Positions 28,416 to 37,197 of a DNA stretch of 45,158 nt are shown in pieces (positions within the stretch are counted from its first letter, which is position 1; the number at the start of each line of letters is the position of its first letter). Position numbers and translations under genes: made by a program. Source of the stretch: Flavobacteriaceae bacterium (GTDB lineage Bacteria > Bacteroidota > Bacteroidia > Flavobacteriales > Flavobacteriaceae); the NCBI GenBank assembly GCA_029252265.1, contig JAQXBT010000019.1:1-45158 (forward strand), read 5' to 3'. The notes beneath the pieces were generated by a model. That model saw only the letters and a program-made list of their open reading frames with translations. It was not told the DNA's origin and searched no databases.

Positions 28416-29743
28416 AAAAAATTAACATTTATTCAACCCTACTACTTTTGTCTCTAATGGCGATTGTAAGTTGTGAAAAAGAAAACTTGAGCACTCCTAA
28501 ACAGTCAATTAACATGATTGAAGAAAATGAGTCCATTAAAATGATTAAAAAGAACGAATTAAGTAAAGAAGCATCAGAATTACTAGATAAAATTAATTTG
28601 AATGATACGGCAGAAAAAGAAGTGTTTAAATTCGATTTGGATAAAATATTATCGGAAGGCGTCATTGATTTAAATGCTGCATCTTCTAAAATACTGTCTG
28701 GTAAATTTACTATTGTGTCGAGTTCAACTAAAGCCTCAGGAAATCAAATATTAAAATTAAAATCTCCACAAAATGAGATAAAACTTCCAGATGGAAGTCT
28801 GCAAGAAGAATTAGAAAAATATACGTATCAAACATTAGTAATTGACGAAGCAAATGGGGCGTTTTATGGGAGTTTGAGAATTGGTGATCAGTATGGCACG
28901 ATCTCTTCTATAGGAAAAGGTGAGGCAGTTCTTATAAAAATAGATGTAGCCAAAATGGGTAATAAAACGTGCGAAACGGTAAAAGAAAATGCACAACGTG
29001 TTAAGTCTAATAATAAACTCAATGAAAATAATAGAGTATCAATATCGCAACCGACTATCAAGGTTTTGATACTTTACTCTGAAGGGACTAATGCAGCGGC
29101 TTTTATGACGGCCGTTTCGTGGTTTGGAAATATGTTAGCTGACTACATGGCAAATGAATTTAATGAAGCGACGAAAGGAGAGGTTAATTTTGTAGTAACT
29201 GCTAATGTTGCTCCAAACACAAATTTTAACGTATATAAAGGAGGAGGTTTTGTTTCGGTTAAAGTATATGCTAATATCGTAAGAGAGGATGCAAATCTTG
29301 TTCAATATGTAGTTCAGAACGCTAACGTTGGCAGCAGTGGAGAACAAGGAGCAGGTGACCTAAATGACTTTTTTTCAGTAATAAGAGAAGGGGCTATGAT
29401 TTCAATTCGTGGAAGTATTCACGAGATTGGACACAATTTTGGGATGCACCACGATTGGAATCAAAATAAAAATGCAGATTGTTTTCATGGAGGTTTAATT
29501 AAGATGTCTTTTTGGGGGAGTCAAAAGATCCCCATTGCTAGAACAATAATGAGTTATCCCCATCTATCTCTCCCTCTTGTAAATAACTTTTCTTCAGCTG
29601 GTAGTCCTATTTTATCTTCTCGGTATTTATCTATGTATAATGGTACGCCATGTACAGCAACAGGTACTACAACAGGAACAGGGCCTGCGAACAATTTTGA
29701 TCGTATCAGAACTCAAAAAAATATCATTGCTAATTGGAAATAA
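28412..29743 (+). CDS. Lipoprotein metzincin metalloprotease (M12-like)
   Basis: 443 residues with a lipoprotein signal ending at C21 (LLLSLMAIVSC), a ~190-residue N-terminal part that may be a propeptide, and a C-terminal zinc protease domain beginning near KVLILYSEGTNAA. The zinc motif HEIGHNFGMHHD has ligands H337, H341 and H347 with catalytic E338. The Met-turn is TIMSYPH (M380). This is the reprolysin-like metzincin pattern. C187 in the N-terminal part could act as a cysteine switch, but that is speculation. The gene is more AT-rich than its neighbours, and a diverged 56-bp repeat flanks it, suggesting later insertion. Natural substrates are unknown. Confidence 0.88.
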   Translation: MKKINIYSTLLLLSLMAIVSCEKENLSTPKQSINMIEENESIKMIKKNELSKEASELLDKINLNDTAEKEVFKFDLDKILSEGVIDLNAASSKILSGKFTIVSSSTKASGNQILKLKSPQNEIKLPDGSLQEELEKYTYQTLVIDEANGAFYGSLRIGDQYGTISSIGKGEAVLIKIDVAKMGNKTCETVKENAQRVKSNNKLNENNRVSISQPTIKVLILYSEGTNAAAFMTAVSWFGNMLADYMANEFNEATKGEVNFVVTANVAPNTNFNVYKGGGFVSVKVYANIVREDANLVQYVVQNANVGSSGEQGAGDLNDFFSVIREGAMISIRGSIHEIGHNFGMHHDWNQNKNADCFHGGLIKMSFWGSQKIPIARTIMSYPHLSLPLVNNFSSAGSPILSSRYLSMYNGTPCTATGTTTGTGPANNFDRIRTQKNIIANWK

Positions 29744-29760
29744 CTAATGCTTGATTTTAT

Positions 29761-29795
29761 AAAAAAGGCTTGAAAAATATTTTCAAGCCTTTTTT
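29761..29795 (+). terminator. Rho-independent terminator after the metalloprotease
   Basis: AAAAGGCTTGAAAA (29763-29776) pairs perfectly with TTTTCAAGCCTTTT (29780-29793) around a 3-nt loop, followed by T. It is 17 bp after the stop codon, and the A run on the far side could make it work in both directions. Confidence 0.85.
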
Positions 29796-29869
29796 ATGGA
29801 TTCCACCCTGCTCCCCCACCAATCTTTTCGTGTGACTTCGATCTTAAGATATTGAAACCACAGCACTGT

Positions 29870-29925
29870 ATTCAAAACTCCTGAAAAAATTGAGTGATTG
29901 CTTCAAAAAAAGTACCTTTGCTATT
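29870..29925. repeat. 56-bp direct repeat, copy 2 (trpS side)
   Basis: Second copy of the block at 27970-28025. Here the plus-direction -33 TTG (29890-29892) is intact. The minus-direction -7 octamer is altered from TAGTTTTG to GAGTTTTG, so it can serve trpS but probably no longer a minus-strand gene. Confidence 0.8.
29890..29920 (+). promoter_or_regulatory. trpS promoter
   Basis: TTG (29890-29892), 20 bp, then TACCTTTG (29913-29920), a full match to the Bacteroidota consensus. The expected start is near 29925, giving a leader of about 20 nt to the trpS ATG. Confidence 0.75.
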
Positions 29926-29946
29926 CATTCGGTAATAAAATAAATA

Positions 29947-30915
29947 ATGGCAAGAATTTTAACAGGCGTACAGAGCACAGGTACTCCGCACCTCGGAAAT
30001 ATTTTAGGGGCAATTGTCCCTGCAATTGAAATGAGTAATGACCCAAAAAATGATTCTTATCTATTTATTGCTGATATGCATTCATTGACTCAAATTAAAG
30101 ACTCAAAAACACTTCGTCAAAACACCTATGCGACTGCGGCTACTTGGTTGGCGTTTGGCTTGGACATCGAAAAAACAGTCTTTTACCGTCAAAGCGATGT
30201 ACCACAGGTGACTGAATTATCTTGGTATTTAAGTTGCTTTTTTCCGTTTTCTCGATTGGAATTAGCCCATAGTTTTAAAGACAAGGCAGACCGGTTGGAA
30301 GATGTGAATGGTGGTTTATTTACGTATCCAATGTTAATGGCTGCAGATATCTTACTGTACGATGCCGATATTATTCCTGTTGGAAAAGATCAACTTCAGC
30401 ATATAGAAATGACGCGTGATGTTGCTTCCAGAGTGCATGCGAAACTGGGGGATGTTTTTGTGATTCCAGAGGCTAAAATTCAAAAAGAAAACATGTTAAT
30501 TCCTGGGCTCGATGGTCAAAAAATGAGCAAGAGTAAAGGCAATGTGATTGATATATTTCAAACCGACAAAGTTTTGCGAAAACAAATCATGTCGATTCAA
30601 ACCGACAGTACACCACTAGAAGATCCGAAAGATTGGGCGAGTTGTAACTGTTTTGCACTTTACAAACTGTTGGCTTCAGAAGCTCAAATAACAGAGATGA
30701 AACAAAACTATGAAGCTGGTAGCTATGGTTATGGCCATGCTAAACAAGCGTTATTTGAATTGGTTTGTGAATTGTTTTCCGAACAGCGAGAGCGTTACTC
30801 TTACTATATGTCAAACCTTGAAGAAATAGACTACGCCTTGGCAGTAGGCGCTAAAAAAGCGGCTACAATCGCCGATGCGGTATTAGGACGTGTTCGTGAA
30901 AAACTAGGCTATTAA
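29947..30915 (+). CDS. trpS: Tryptophanyl-tRNA synthetase
   Basis: Class I aminoacyl-tRNA synthetase charging tRNA(Trp). 322 residues with the HIGH-type motif HLGN (15-18), KMSKS at 192-196, and GKDQLQHIEMTRDVA between them. Length is normal for bacteria. It is a single-gene unit that converges on dprA; the two stop codons overlap by 4 bp. Confidence 0.98.
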   Translation: MARILTGVQSTGTPHLGNILGAIVPAIEMSNDPKNDSYLFIADMHSLTQIKDSKTLRQNTYATAATWLAFGLDIEKTVFYRQSDVPQVTELSWYLSCFFPFSRLELAHSFKDKADRLEDVNGGLFTYPMLMAADILLYDADIIPVGKDQLQHIEMTRDVASRVHAKLGDVFVIPEAKIQKENMLIPGLDGQKMSKSKGNVIDIFQTDKVLRKQIMSIQTDSTPLEDPKDWASCNCFALYKLLASEAQITEMKQNYEAGSYGYGHAKQALFELVCELFSEQRERYSYYMSNLEEIDYALAVGAKKAATIADAVLGRVREKLGY

Positions 30916-32025
30916 ATTAGCTCAAATTGTTTTCCGGGAAGTGGTCTTGTAACCCCTTTCAGTTCCAGATTTAATAATAAATAAGCCGCTTTGGACGTTG
31001 GGAATTCACAAGCGATGGCAATGGTATCTAAAACAGATTTTCCTTCTTTCTTTAAATAGTTGAAAATAATTTTTTCATCGGTATCAAGTTCAACAAACAA
31101 CTTTTTTTGCACCACTTTTTTGGTTGTTTCGAGCGACCAATTTAAAATATACGGAATGTCGGCCGGCGTAGAAACTAAGTGTGCACTTTTTGTTTTAATT
31201 AAATTATTACACCCTTTACTTTGGCTGTCGGTACTTCGACCGGGAAGTGCAAACACCTCTCTGTTGTAATCAAGGGCCATGGAAGCCGTTACCAAGCTTC
31301 CACCTTTTTCGGCAGATTCAATGACAATTGTGGCTTCGCTCAATCCTGCGATAAGCCGATTTCGTCTTAAAAAATTTGAAGGATCCATCACAGCTGTACT
31401 CCAGAAATCAGTCACAAACCCACCTTGATTTTCGATCAAATGTCGGAATTTGAGATGTTGTTTTGGATAGGTGTTTTGGATAGGTGTTTTGAAGGCCTTG
31501 CGCCATACACCCCACGGTTTGAAGCTGATGTTTTAAAGCCGATTTATGGGCCAAAATATCGGTTCCATAAGCAAAACCTGATACAATAATTGGATTGAAC
31601 GCGGCAAGCGTTTCTACTATTTTCTCACATTGCGAGGTGCCATAAGTCGTAATTTTTCGGGTGCCAACAATACTAATAATGGGTGTATGGTCCCATTTAA
31701 TGTTCCCTTTTTGAAACAATACAATGGGGCCATCAATACAGTGTTTTAATTTAAATGGATACTGGGTATCTTCAAAATAAAGCCCTTGAATCTTATGTTT
31801 TTCTATAAAACTAAGCTCTTTTTCGGCCGCTTTAAGATGCTTTGTTTCATGTAGATGTTTGATAGTAAGTGTGCCAATCCCTTCTATTTTTGAAAGGTTG
31901 GCTTTGGTTTCTTTAAAAACAGCTTCGGGGCTTCCACAGTGGTGAATTAGTTTTTTCGCCGTGATGTCGCCAATATTAGGCACGGCCTGCAATGCAAGCG
32001 CATATAGGAGTTGAGATGAGTTCAT
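30912..32025 (-). pseudogene. dprA: DNA-processing protein DprA, frameshifted by a 13-bp tandem duplication
   Basis: DprA loads RecA on incoming single-stranded DNA during transformation. The N-terminal part (from ATG 32025) has the helix-hairpin-like PNIGDITAKKLI and the Rossmann-fold IVGTRKITTYG and SGFAYGTDILAHKSAL. Just after NTYPK the frame is lost. The rest continues in another frame, with ENQGGFVTDFWS, RNRLIAGLSEATIVIESAEKGGSLVTA and a C-terminal winged-helix domain to 30912. The break is two exact copies of TTTTGGATAGGTG (plus strand 31461-31473 and 31474-31486). Removing one copy restores TYPKQHLKFRHLIENQGG, exactly as expected for DprA. The start is ATG 32025; the gene is otherwise complete and not decayed. 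Confidence 0.92.
31461..31491. repeat. 13-bp tandem repeat inside dprA
   Basis: Two perfect head-to-tail copies of TTTTGGATAGGTG plus the first five bases of a third. Because 13 is not a multiple of 3, one copy gives an open dprA frame and two give a frameshift. Confidence 0.95.
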
Positions 32026-32078
32026 AGGGGGCTATGTTTTCTGTAAATATAAGCAACCCTACAAACATAGACCTAAGT

Positions 32079-35000
32079 TTATGGTAACGTTGTAAACTCT
32101 AGCTCATTACCATAGAATACTCCATTACAATCCTCGCCATAGGCTCTAAAATAATAGGTTGTGTTAGGTTGAAGATTATACATATAAGAATCATAAGACC
32201 CATTTAAACTTCCATTTTCAGATGAAAAATCATTAACATCATCAATTGTAGGGTTTGCGGATGTGCTCCAAACAATCCCTCTAGATTTCATTTCAGTGAA
32301 TGAGGTTATTGCACCACCCGATTGTGCTTGTGCTGAAGTGATATTAAATGCAGTAACGGTTTGTATGTCAATTGGTGGAATCAAACTAGGGTCTTGGAAA
32401 CAATAGGTGTCATCTAAATTATTTGACACATTAATATCTCCAAAAGTACAATCAAGACCATCGTTCACTAACACAAAGAGCTTACAAGGGAAGTCATTTA
32501 AATCTAGTTGTTGGTTGTCTTGAACTGTTAGACTTGTATACACCTTAAGTAATGATTCAAAATTAATATCATTTAGAGTTTGATTATAATTTAAATAAAA
32601 GGAATTGGAATTGTAGACTTTATCACCCGTTGTCTCTAGTTTTGGCATATGAACCTTTGAAAGACTGACATTACTTTGAACACTTAAGTTTTTGTAAACT
32701 GTTGTAAGTTCAGGGAATATTACTTCAGAAAGAGATTCATTACTAGCTATGGTTATTTTATAAAAATCTTCTAGACTTGGTGCATTAATTTCCTCCAATA
32801 ATGAGTTATTGTTGATAAAAATATGAGGCTCTCTCCAATCCTGTTTATCTTTTACATAATTTGAAGATTTTAAACTATCAAAATTTATTTTTTTTAATGA
32901 TTGATTATGATGAATTTCAATTTGTCCAGATTGGACATTTGTTAAATTTGTGAAGTTTATTTCCTCTAAATTTTCATTTCTATAAATTCTAATGTATGCT
33001 TCAAAATCAATATCAGCTCCAAAATGAATTATTTTAAGATTTAAATTTTCATAAATACTAAATTGATCATGAAAACCATAATTCCTACGATGTTTATAAA
33101 AGCTATCTAAATTAATTTCAATTAGGCTATCATTATTATAAATTTGAAATGAACCACAACAGCGATCATTATTTCCCTCCAAATTAGATAAATCAAGTTC
33201 ATTTAAATTTTCATTATTACTTATTATTCCAGATTCTCCTCCAACATATTGTAAGTTTGGCAATAAAAATTTCTCGATGTTATTATGGTCAATTCTTAAA
33301 GCAGTACCAACATCCCTTAACTTAGGCGCATTAAATTCCCTTAATGAATATTCATATTTTAAAGTGAAATTTCTCTCAATCCTATCCAAACTAGGGAAAT
33401 TAACTATTACTATATTACTGTAGTTTGGAGAGCCATATTCCCAATTTAAATTTCTTAAAGAGATTATATTTTGAAATGTGATTTCAGAAGTAGTAGTGAT
33501 TGTATAGTTTTCAGGGCTAAAATCTCCTGACTCCGTAGAAAAATTATAAATATGATTTCGGTTTGGGTCTTCGTTAGCTATTGCAATTTGATTACCATAA
33601 ACGGTATCCCCACCAATTGTGGTCACAAAAGGCCTTACAAATAATGAGTCTACAGGAACTCCAACCAAATCCAGCTCAAAAACTGCTGGTACATCTTTCC
33701 AAAATCCGCCATCATAATAGGCTTGCTCTACTTTTGGATCTAAGGTTGTCGGTCCACCAGTAGTATTATAACAAAGTCCAGCGGATGCTATATTTTGAAT
33801 ATTATCAGTTACTATTTCTGCGCCAAAGGTTACATCATTTGCAAAAACTATGGCTTCAATATTGTTAATTAAGGTTACATCAATTGAAGAACAATCAGAA
33901 ATACTTAATACCATAGAATCCTCTAGCTCTTCAAGACTCCCACATGAGTCATTTTGAGCTTTTACAGTAAGGGTTACTGAACCAGAATTAAAATCTTCAT
34001 TTGTTGGGACATATTTAGGATTAGGGGAGTTGGAATTATCAAAAGTTCCATTTCCACTAGTTGTCCAAAAAATATTGGTTGCATTCCCAACATTTCCTGC
34101 TATTTGAAAGATCTCTCCAGAACAAATTGTTGCATCAGCTCCAGCTTCAGCAGTTGGATAACATGTACTACAATCAGTAAAACTTAGGGTTCCAGTGATT
34201 GAAACGGCAGCACAAGTTCCTGGATCGGTCTCGATAGTATAAATGTACGAGGAACCGTCGATTAGAGTGCTGTCGGGGATGCCTTGAATTATGATCCGAT
34301 TTACAACAATCGACGAGGTAATTCCAGAAGGCAAGCCTGTAATCGTTACGCTTGATTGAGAATTTTCGATAAGGTACTCTATGGGTTCTATGGGCTCGAG
34401 AAGGCATGAGCTTAAGTTTTGCTCGCCAAGATCTAGCAGAATTTGAGGAGCTGGTTCGAATGTGATTTTTCCATAGGCAACTCTATTCGGACCATTCGAC
34501 TGTGGCACTTGGACTTGGTACTCAAAAGTACTTGTTTGCAATAGTTGCTGGGTAATTTTTCCAGAGATGACCAATTCATTGTTTGTAAGTTCAAAAGTGA
34601 GTCCTGATGGCAGTCCAATCACCGTTACTCCAGAAACTACTTCGGAAAATGAATAAAAAATTGGTTCAATCTCAACATTGGCACAAACCGATTGATTATT
34701 GGTTCCAGTGGATGAAATTAGAATAATGCTAGTATCATCGGGTGTAATAACAGTAATGTCCCAGCTTGTGCCATTCCATATCCATTGTAGGTAGTCTCCA
34801 TTTTCAACTCCGTCAGGAAGTTCAAAGGCAAAGTCATCACCATCTTCACCATCAGCACCTTTAAGTGAGTCTATAAATTCTTGTTCTGTTCCTGTGTTGC
34901 CAAGATCTAGCCATATCTCATAGGCCGATGGTCCTTCCTCGCCTGAAACACCTGGCTCACCATCTTCGCCATCTTCACCTGGATTACCTGCTTCACCTTG

Positions 35001-35462
35001 AGGCCCTTCAGTTCCAGCTCCTGGCGCATATAATGCAAACGGAACGGCTGTGAGTTGTTGTAAGCTTAATGCTTCGAAAGCGTTGCACTGTCCCGTAATA
35101 TCAAAATCGACTTTTAGGGATTTCATCGCAGCAGACCATTCGATATCGCTCCACTGACTTCCACCAATTGGGGTGCCTGTTCCAATTACCAAATTAACCA
35201 TTCCTTGAGAATCAGTAGTGGTTCTGACATGCTCTATATATTCATAATTCCCTGTTTCGTCAATGAGTGAAAATTGAAGACAGATCTCCTTATTTCTTAA
35301 TGGACTGTCTTTTTGATTGGCGCCTGGGAGTTCTACTTCGCTTGTATTTAGGATCAAAGCCTGATAACTAATTCCGCTGCGTTGGTCTTGAGCCGCTATA
35401 AATGCCGCGTTAAAGAGACATAAAAATAGAACGAATTTTAGAGGTTGAAATATATTCTGCAT
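32079..35462 (-). CDS. Large secreted surface protein: collagen-like segment, Ig-like and repeat regions
   Basis: 1127 residues, third gene of a surface operon (2 bp after the OmpA-family gene). Signal peptide 1-24 (AFIAAQ). Residues about 25-147 are a conserved N-terminal domain starting GISYQALILN. A collagen-like Gly-X-Y run follows (about 150-177, GPQGEAGNPGEDGEDGEPG), then a linker SAYEIWLDLGNTGTEQEF and a second short run at 201-208. The middle has Ig-like stretches and the PKYVPTNEDF segment seen in PKD-like domains. A repeat region (about 640-1010) has leucine/asparagine-rich units of roughly 20-25 residues, resembling receptor L or LRR-type solenoids. A fibronectin-like end (NLQPNTTYYFRAYGEDCNG) closes it. 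No T9SS C-terminal signal is seen. Likely an adhesin; ligand unknown. Confidence 0.8.
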   Translation of the reverse strand: MQNIFQPLKFVLFLCLFNAAFIAAQDQRSGISYQALILNTSEVELPGANQKDSPLRNKEICLQFSLIDETGNYEYIEHVRTTTDSQGMVNLVIGTGTPIGGSQWSDIEWSAAMKSLKVDFDITGQCNAFEALSLQQLTAVPFALYAPGAGTEGPQGEAGNPGEDGEDGEPGVSGEEGPSAYEIWLDLGNTGTEQEFIDSLKGADGEDGDDFAFELPDGVENGDYLQWIWNGTSWDITVITPDDTSIILISSTGTNNQSVCANVEIEPIFYSFSEVVSGVTVIGLPSGLTFELTNNELVISGKITQQLLQTSTFEYQVQVPQSNGPNRVAYGKITFEPAPQILLDLGEQNLSSCLLEPIEPIEYLIENSQSSVTITGLPSGITSSIVVNRIIIQGIPDSTLIDGSSYIYTIETDPGTCAAVSITGTLSFTDCSTCYPTAEAGADATICSGEIFQIAGNVGNATNIFWTTSGNGTFDNSNSPNPKYVPTNEDFNSGSVTLTVKAQNDSCGSLEELEDSMVLSISDCSSIDVTLINNIEAIVFANDVTFGAEIVTDNIQNIASAGLCYNTTGGPTTLDPKVEQAYYDGGFWKDVPAVFELDLVGVPVDSLFVRPFVTTIGGDTVYGNQIAIANEDPNRNHIYNFSTESGDFSPENYTITTTSEITFQNIISLRNLNWEYGSPNYSNIVIVNFPSLDRIERNFTLKYEYSLREFNAPKLRDVGTALRIDHNNIEKFLLPNLQYVGGESGIISNNENLNELDLSNLEGNNDRCCGSFQIYNNDSLIEINLDSFYKHRRNYGFHDQFSIYENLNLKIIHFGADIDFEAYIRIYRNENLEEINFTNLTNVQSGQIEIHHNQSLKKINFDSLKSSNYVKDKQDWREPHIFINNNSLLEEINAPSLEDFYKITIASNESLSEVIFPELTTVYKNLSVQSNVSLSKVHMPKLETTGDKVYNSNSFYLNYNQTLNDINFESLLKVYTSLTVQDNQQLDLNDFPCKLFVLVNDGLDCTFGDINVSNNLDDTYCFQDPSLIPPIDIQTVTAFNITSAQAQSGGAITSFTEMKSRGIVWSTSANPTIDDVNDFSSENGSLNGSYDSYMYNLQPNTTYYFRAYGEDCNGVFYGNELEFTTLP

Positions 35463-35464
35463 GC

Positions 35465-36523
35465 TTACTGTTTTTGCGTTAAAACGATTAGAACCCTTCG
35501 ATTAGAATCATAAATTTTTTGATTGAACTGACTGGTTTCACCTGCCCCTTTGACGGTACATTGTGTTGGGTTTACTTGCTTAGAAATTAAAAATTCCCGA
35601 ACACTTAGCGCCCTGTTGTCAGAGAGTGTTTGATTGGATTCTGTATTTCCTGTCGTGTCATCGGCATACCCAACAAGGGTTGCTGCTGTCGCTGTATTGT
35701 TTCGTAAATAATCGGCGAGAGCTTCCAGTTTTTGATATTGATCTTTATCAATTTTATAAGAATCTAAATTAAAAAAGACCGTGACTTCTGGTATTTGTTT
35801 GGAAGGTTGTTTAAGTGAATTTATAGCCAATTTTAAAGTTTGGATTTCTTGGGCCATGTTTACTTGATTCCCTGAAGCACCAACGTAAGAGTCGTTGTGT
35901 TCATGATCTAGAGCGTCTTGTTTGTTTGTTTTCAAATGAATTCTAAAATAGAGTTGATTGGATACATACGAAAGGGATTCCGATCCTTGATCGTTCGGTT
36001 TTATCGCCATCGAAAAATTATAACCAAGGTCCAGCCCAAAAGTATTTGAATCAATGATTTTGGTGAAAAGCCCTACACTAGGGTTAAGCCAAAAGCCATT
36101 GACTTCTTTTTCATCATTTAGGCTAAATGTTTCGCCTCCAATTTTTTGTTTCCCCGACGCTAAATAAAGGAAGTCTGCACTTACTTGAATCGCTAATACG
36201 TTTTTATAAATTGGTTTTTGATACTGAAGAAACCCTCCTAGATAATTCGTTTTCCAATCATAATTTTCATAACCATCTCCACCCGTTGCATTGAACTGTT
36301 GAAAGCTAATTCCGTAGTTAATTTTTTGTTTAAGCAATCGGAAAGACGCCAGTCCTAAACGAGAATAAAGTCCCGAAGAGGAGGTCACATTTTCGTTGGA
36401 GACACCCATAGAGTTTTCATAGTCGTATGAAGTAAAATTGAGTCCGGTTTCAAGAGAAATTTCTTGTGCTGACCCTGTTGTCCAAATAAGTAAAACACTA
36501 ATAATTGTGATTAAATTTTTCAA
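35465..36523 (-). CDS. Outer-membrane barrel with C-terminal OmpA peptidoglycan-binding domain
   Basis: 352 residues: signal peptide (LIWTTGSAQ), an N-terminal barrel-like part of ~180 residues with alternating strands, a short coiled-coil-like linker (MAQEIQTLKLAINSLKQ), and an OmpA/MotB domain (VTVFFNLDSYKIDKDQ, VGYADDTTGN, LSDNRALSVREFLI, NRRVLIVL). It would anchor the outer membrane to peptidoglycan. The only start is TTG 36523, overlapping the TGA of the upstream gene (TTGA), which suggests translational coupling. Middle gene of the surface operon. Confidence 0.87.
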   Translation of the reverse strand: MKNLITIISVLLIWTTGSAQEISLETGLNFTSYDYENSMGVSNENVTSSSGLYSRLGLASFRLLKQKINYGISFQQFNATGGDGYENYDWKTNYLGGFLQYQKPIYKNVLAIQVSADFLYLASGKQKIGGETFSLNDEKEVNGFWLNPSVGLFTKIIDSNTFGLDLGYNFSMAIKPNDQGSESLSYVSNQLYFRIHLKTNKQDALDHEHNDSYVGASGNQVNMAQEIQTLKLAINSLKQPSKQIPEVTVFFNLDSYKIDKDQYQKLEALADYLRNNTATAATLVGYADDTTGNTESNQTLSDNRALSVREFLISKQVNPTQCTVKGAGETSQFNQKIYDSNRRVLIVLTQKQ

Positions 36524-37044
36524 AGTTTCTTTATGATTTTAGTTTGGAAATTAAGGTTTTGACCAATCAGCGAAATGATGTATTCACTGTCAGAAAGAAA
36601 GGGGAGGTCTAATAAAATAGATTTATTTGAGGTTTGCACTGTGGTTGTCAATACGTTTCGACCAAGGATATCTATAATTGTAATTTGAATGGGATCATAC
36701 TCCGATTGAAACTCAAAGTTGAGTTGAGTTGAAAATGGATTTGGATAAAATTTAATCCCCTCTGAATTTGAAATAGATTGTACTGTATAGTTATTAAACA
36801 TAGGGTGTTGATACCCTTGTATAACAGATGTTGAAGTTAGTTCAGAGGATCCAATGACAGACGATTGCCCGACTGTTTGAAAGATTGAATAATTACCACG
36901 GACTTGGCTGCTTCCTAACGCTCCAATGGATTGATGGTGTAACTGGGCATAGACGGAAGTGGTAAACAAAAACAGCGCTAAAACAAATAGCAGATTTATG
37001 GTGCTGGATAAAAACTTCACTTTAATACGCATGCGTAAATTCAT
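36520..37044 (-). CDS. Small secreted protein with a T9SS type A sorting domain
   Basis: 174 residues: signal peptide to about 33 (TTSVYAQ), a ~50-residue region with GNYSIFQTVGQSSVIGSS and VIQGYQHP, a pattern often found just before the sorting domain, then a type A sorting domain (about 95-174) with IKFYPNPFSTQLNFEF, IDILGRNVL and a final FQTKIIKKL. T9SS would carry it across the outer membrane to the surface. It is short, so it may be a minimal cargo or a small surface anchor. First gene of the operon with the OmpA-family and collagen-like genes. Confidence 0.85.
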   Translation of the reverse strand: MNLRMRIKVKFLSSTINLLFVLALFLFTTSVYAQLHHQSIGALGSSQVRGNYSIFQTVGQSSVIGSSELTSTSVIQGYQHPMFNNYTVQSISNSEGIKFYPNPFSTQLNFEFQSEYDPIQITIIDILGRNVLTTTVQTSNKSILLDLPFLSDSEYIISLIGQNLNFQTKIIKKL

Positions 37045-37061
37045 TTGATTATTGAAAACTG

Positions 37062-37084
37062 AAAAAACGCTTGTATAAAGCGCT
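37062..37084 (-). terminator. Possible attenuator in the leader of the surface operon
   Basis: On the minus strand, AGCGCTT (37084-37078) pairs with AAGCGTT (37072-37066, one G-T pair) around TATAC and runs straight into a T tract. It lies 18 bp upstream of the first ATG and about 75 nt into the predicted transcript, so it would end transcription before the operon unless bypassed. Confidence 0.45.
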
Positions 37085-37166
37085 CAACACATTCGCATAA
37101 ATAAATTAACAAAGAGTATACTTAGGGAGAAAATTGTAATTTAGCACAATAAAAAGTGACGCTACA

Positions 37167-37197
37167 CAAAAATAGAGAAATATAATTGTTTTTACAA
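37167..37197 (-). promoter_or_regulatory. Promoter of the T9SS-OmpA-collagen surface operon
   Basis: Minus strand: TTG (37197-37195), 20 bp, TATTTTTG (37174-37167), a full consensus. It predicts a start near 37162 and a leader of about 115 nt, unusually long for the window. It is interleaved with the plus-strand promoter. Confidence 0.65.

Noticed and set aside
31461-31491. Short tandem repeat as a CRISPR array
   Set aside because: Two adjoining 13-bp units with no spacers, inside a reading frame; no cas genes.
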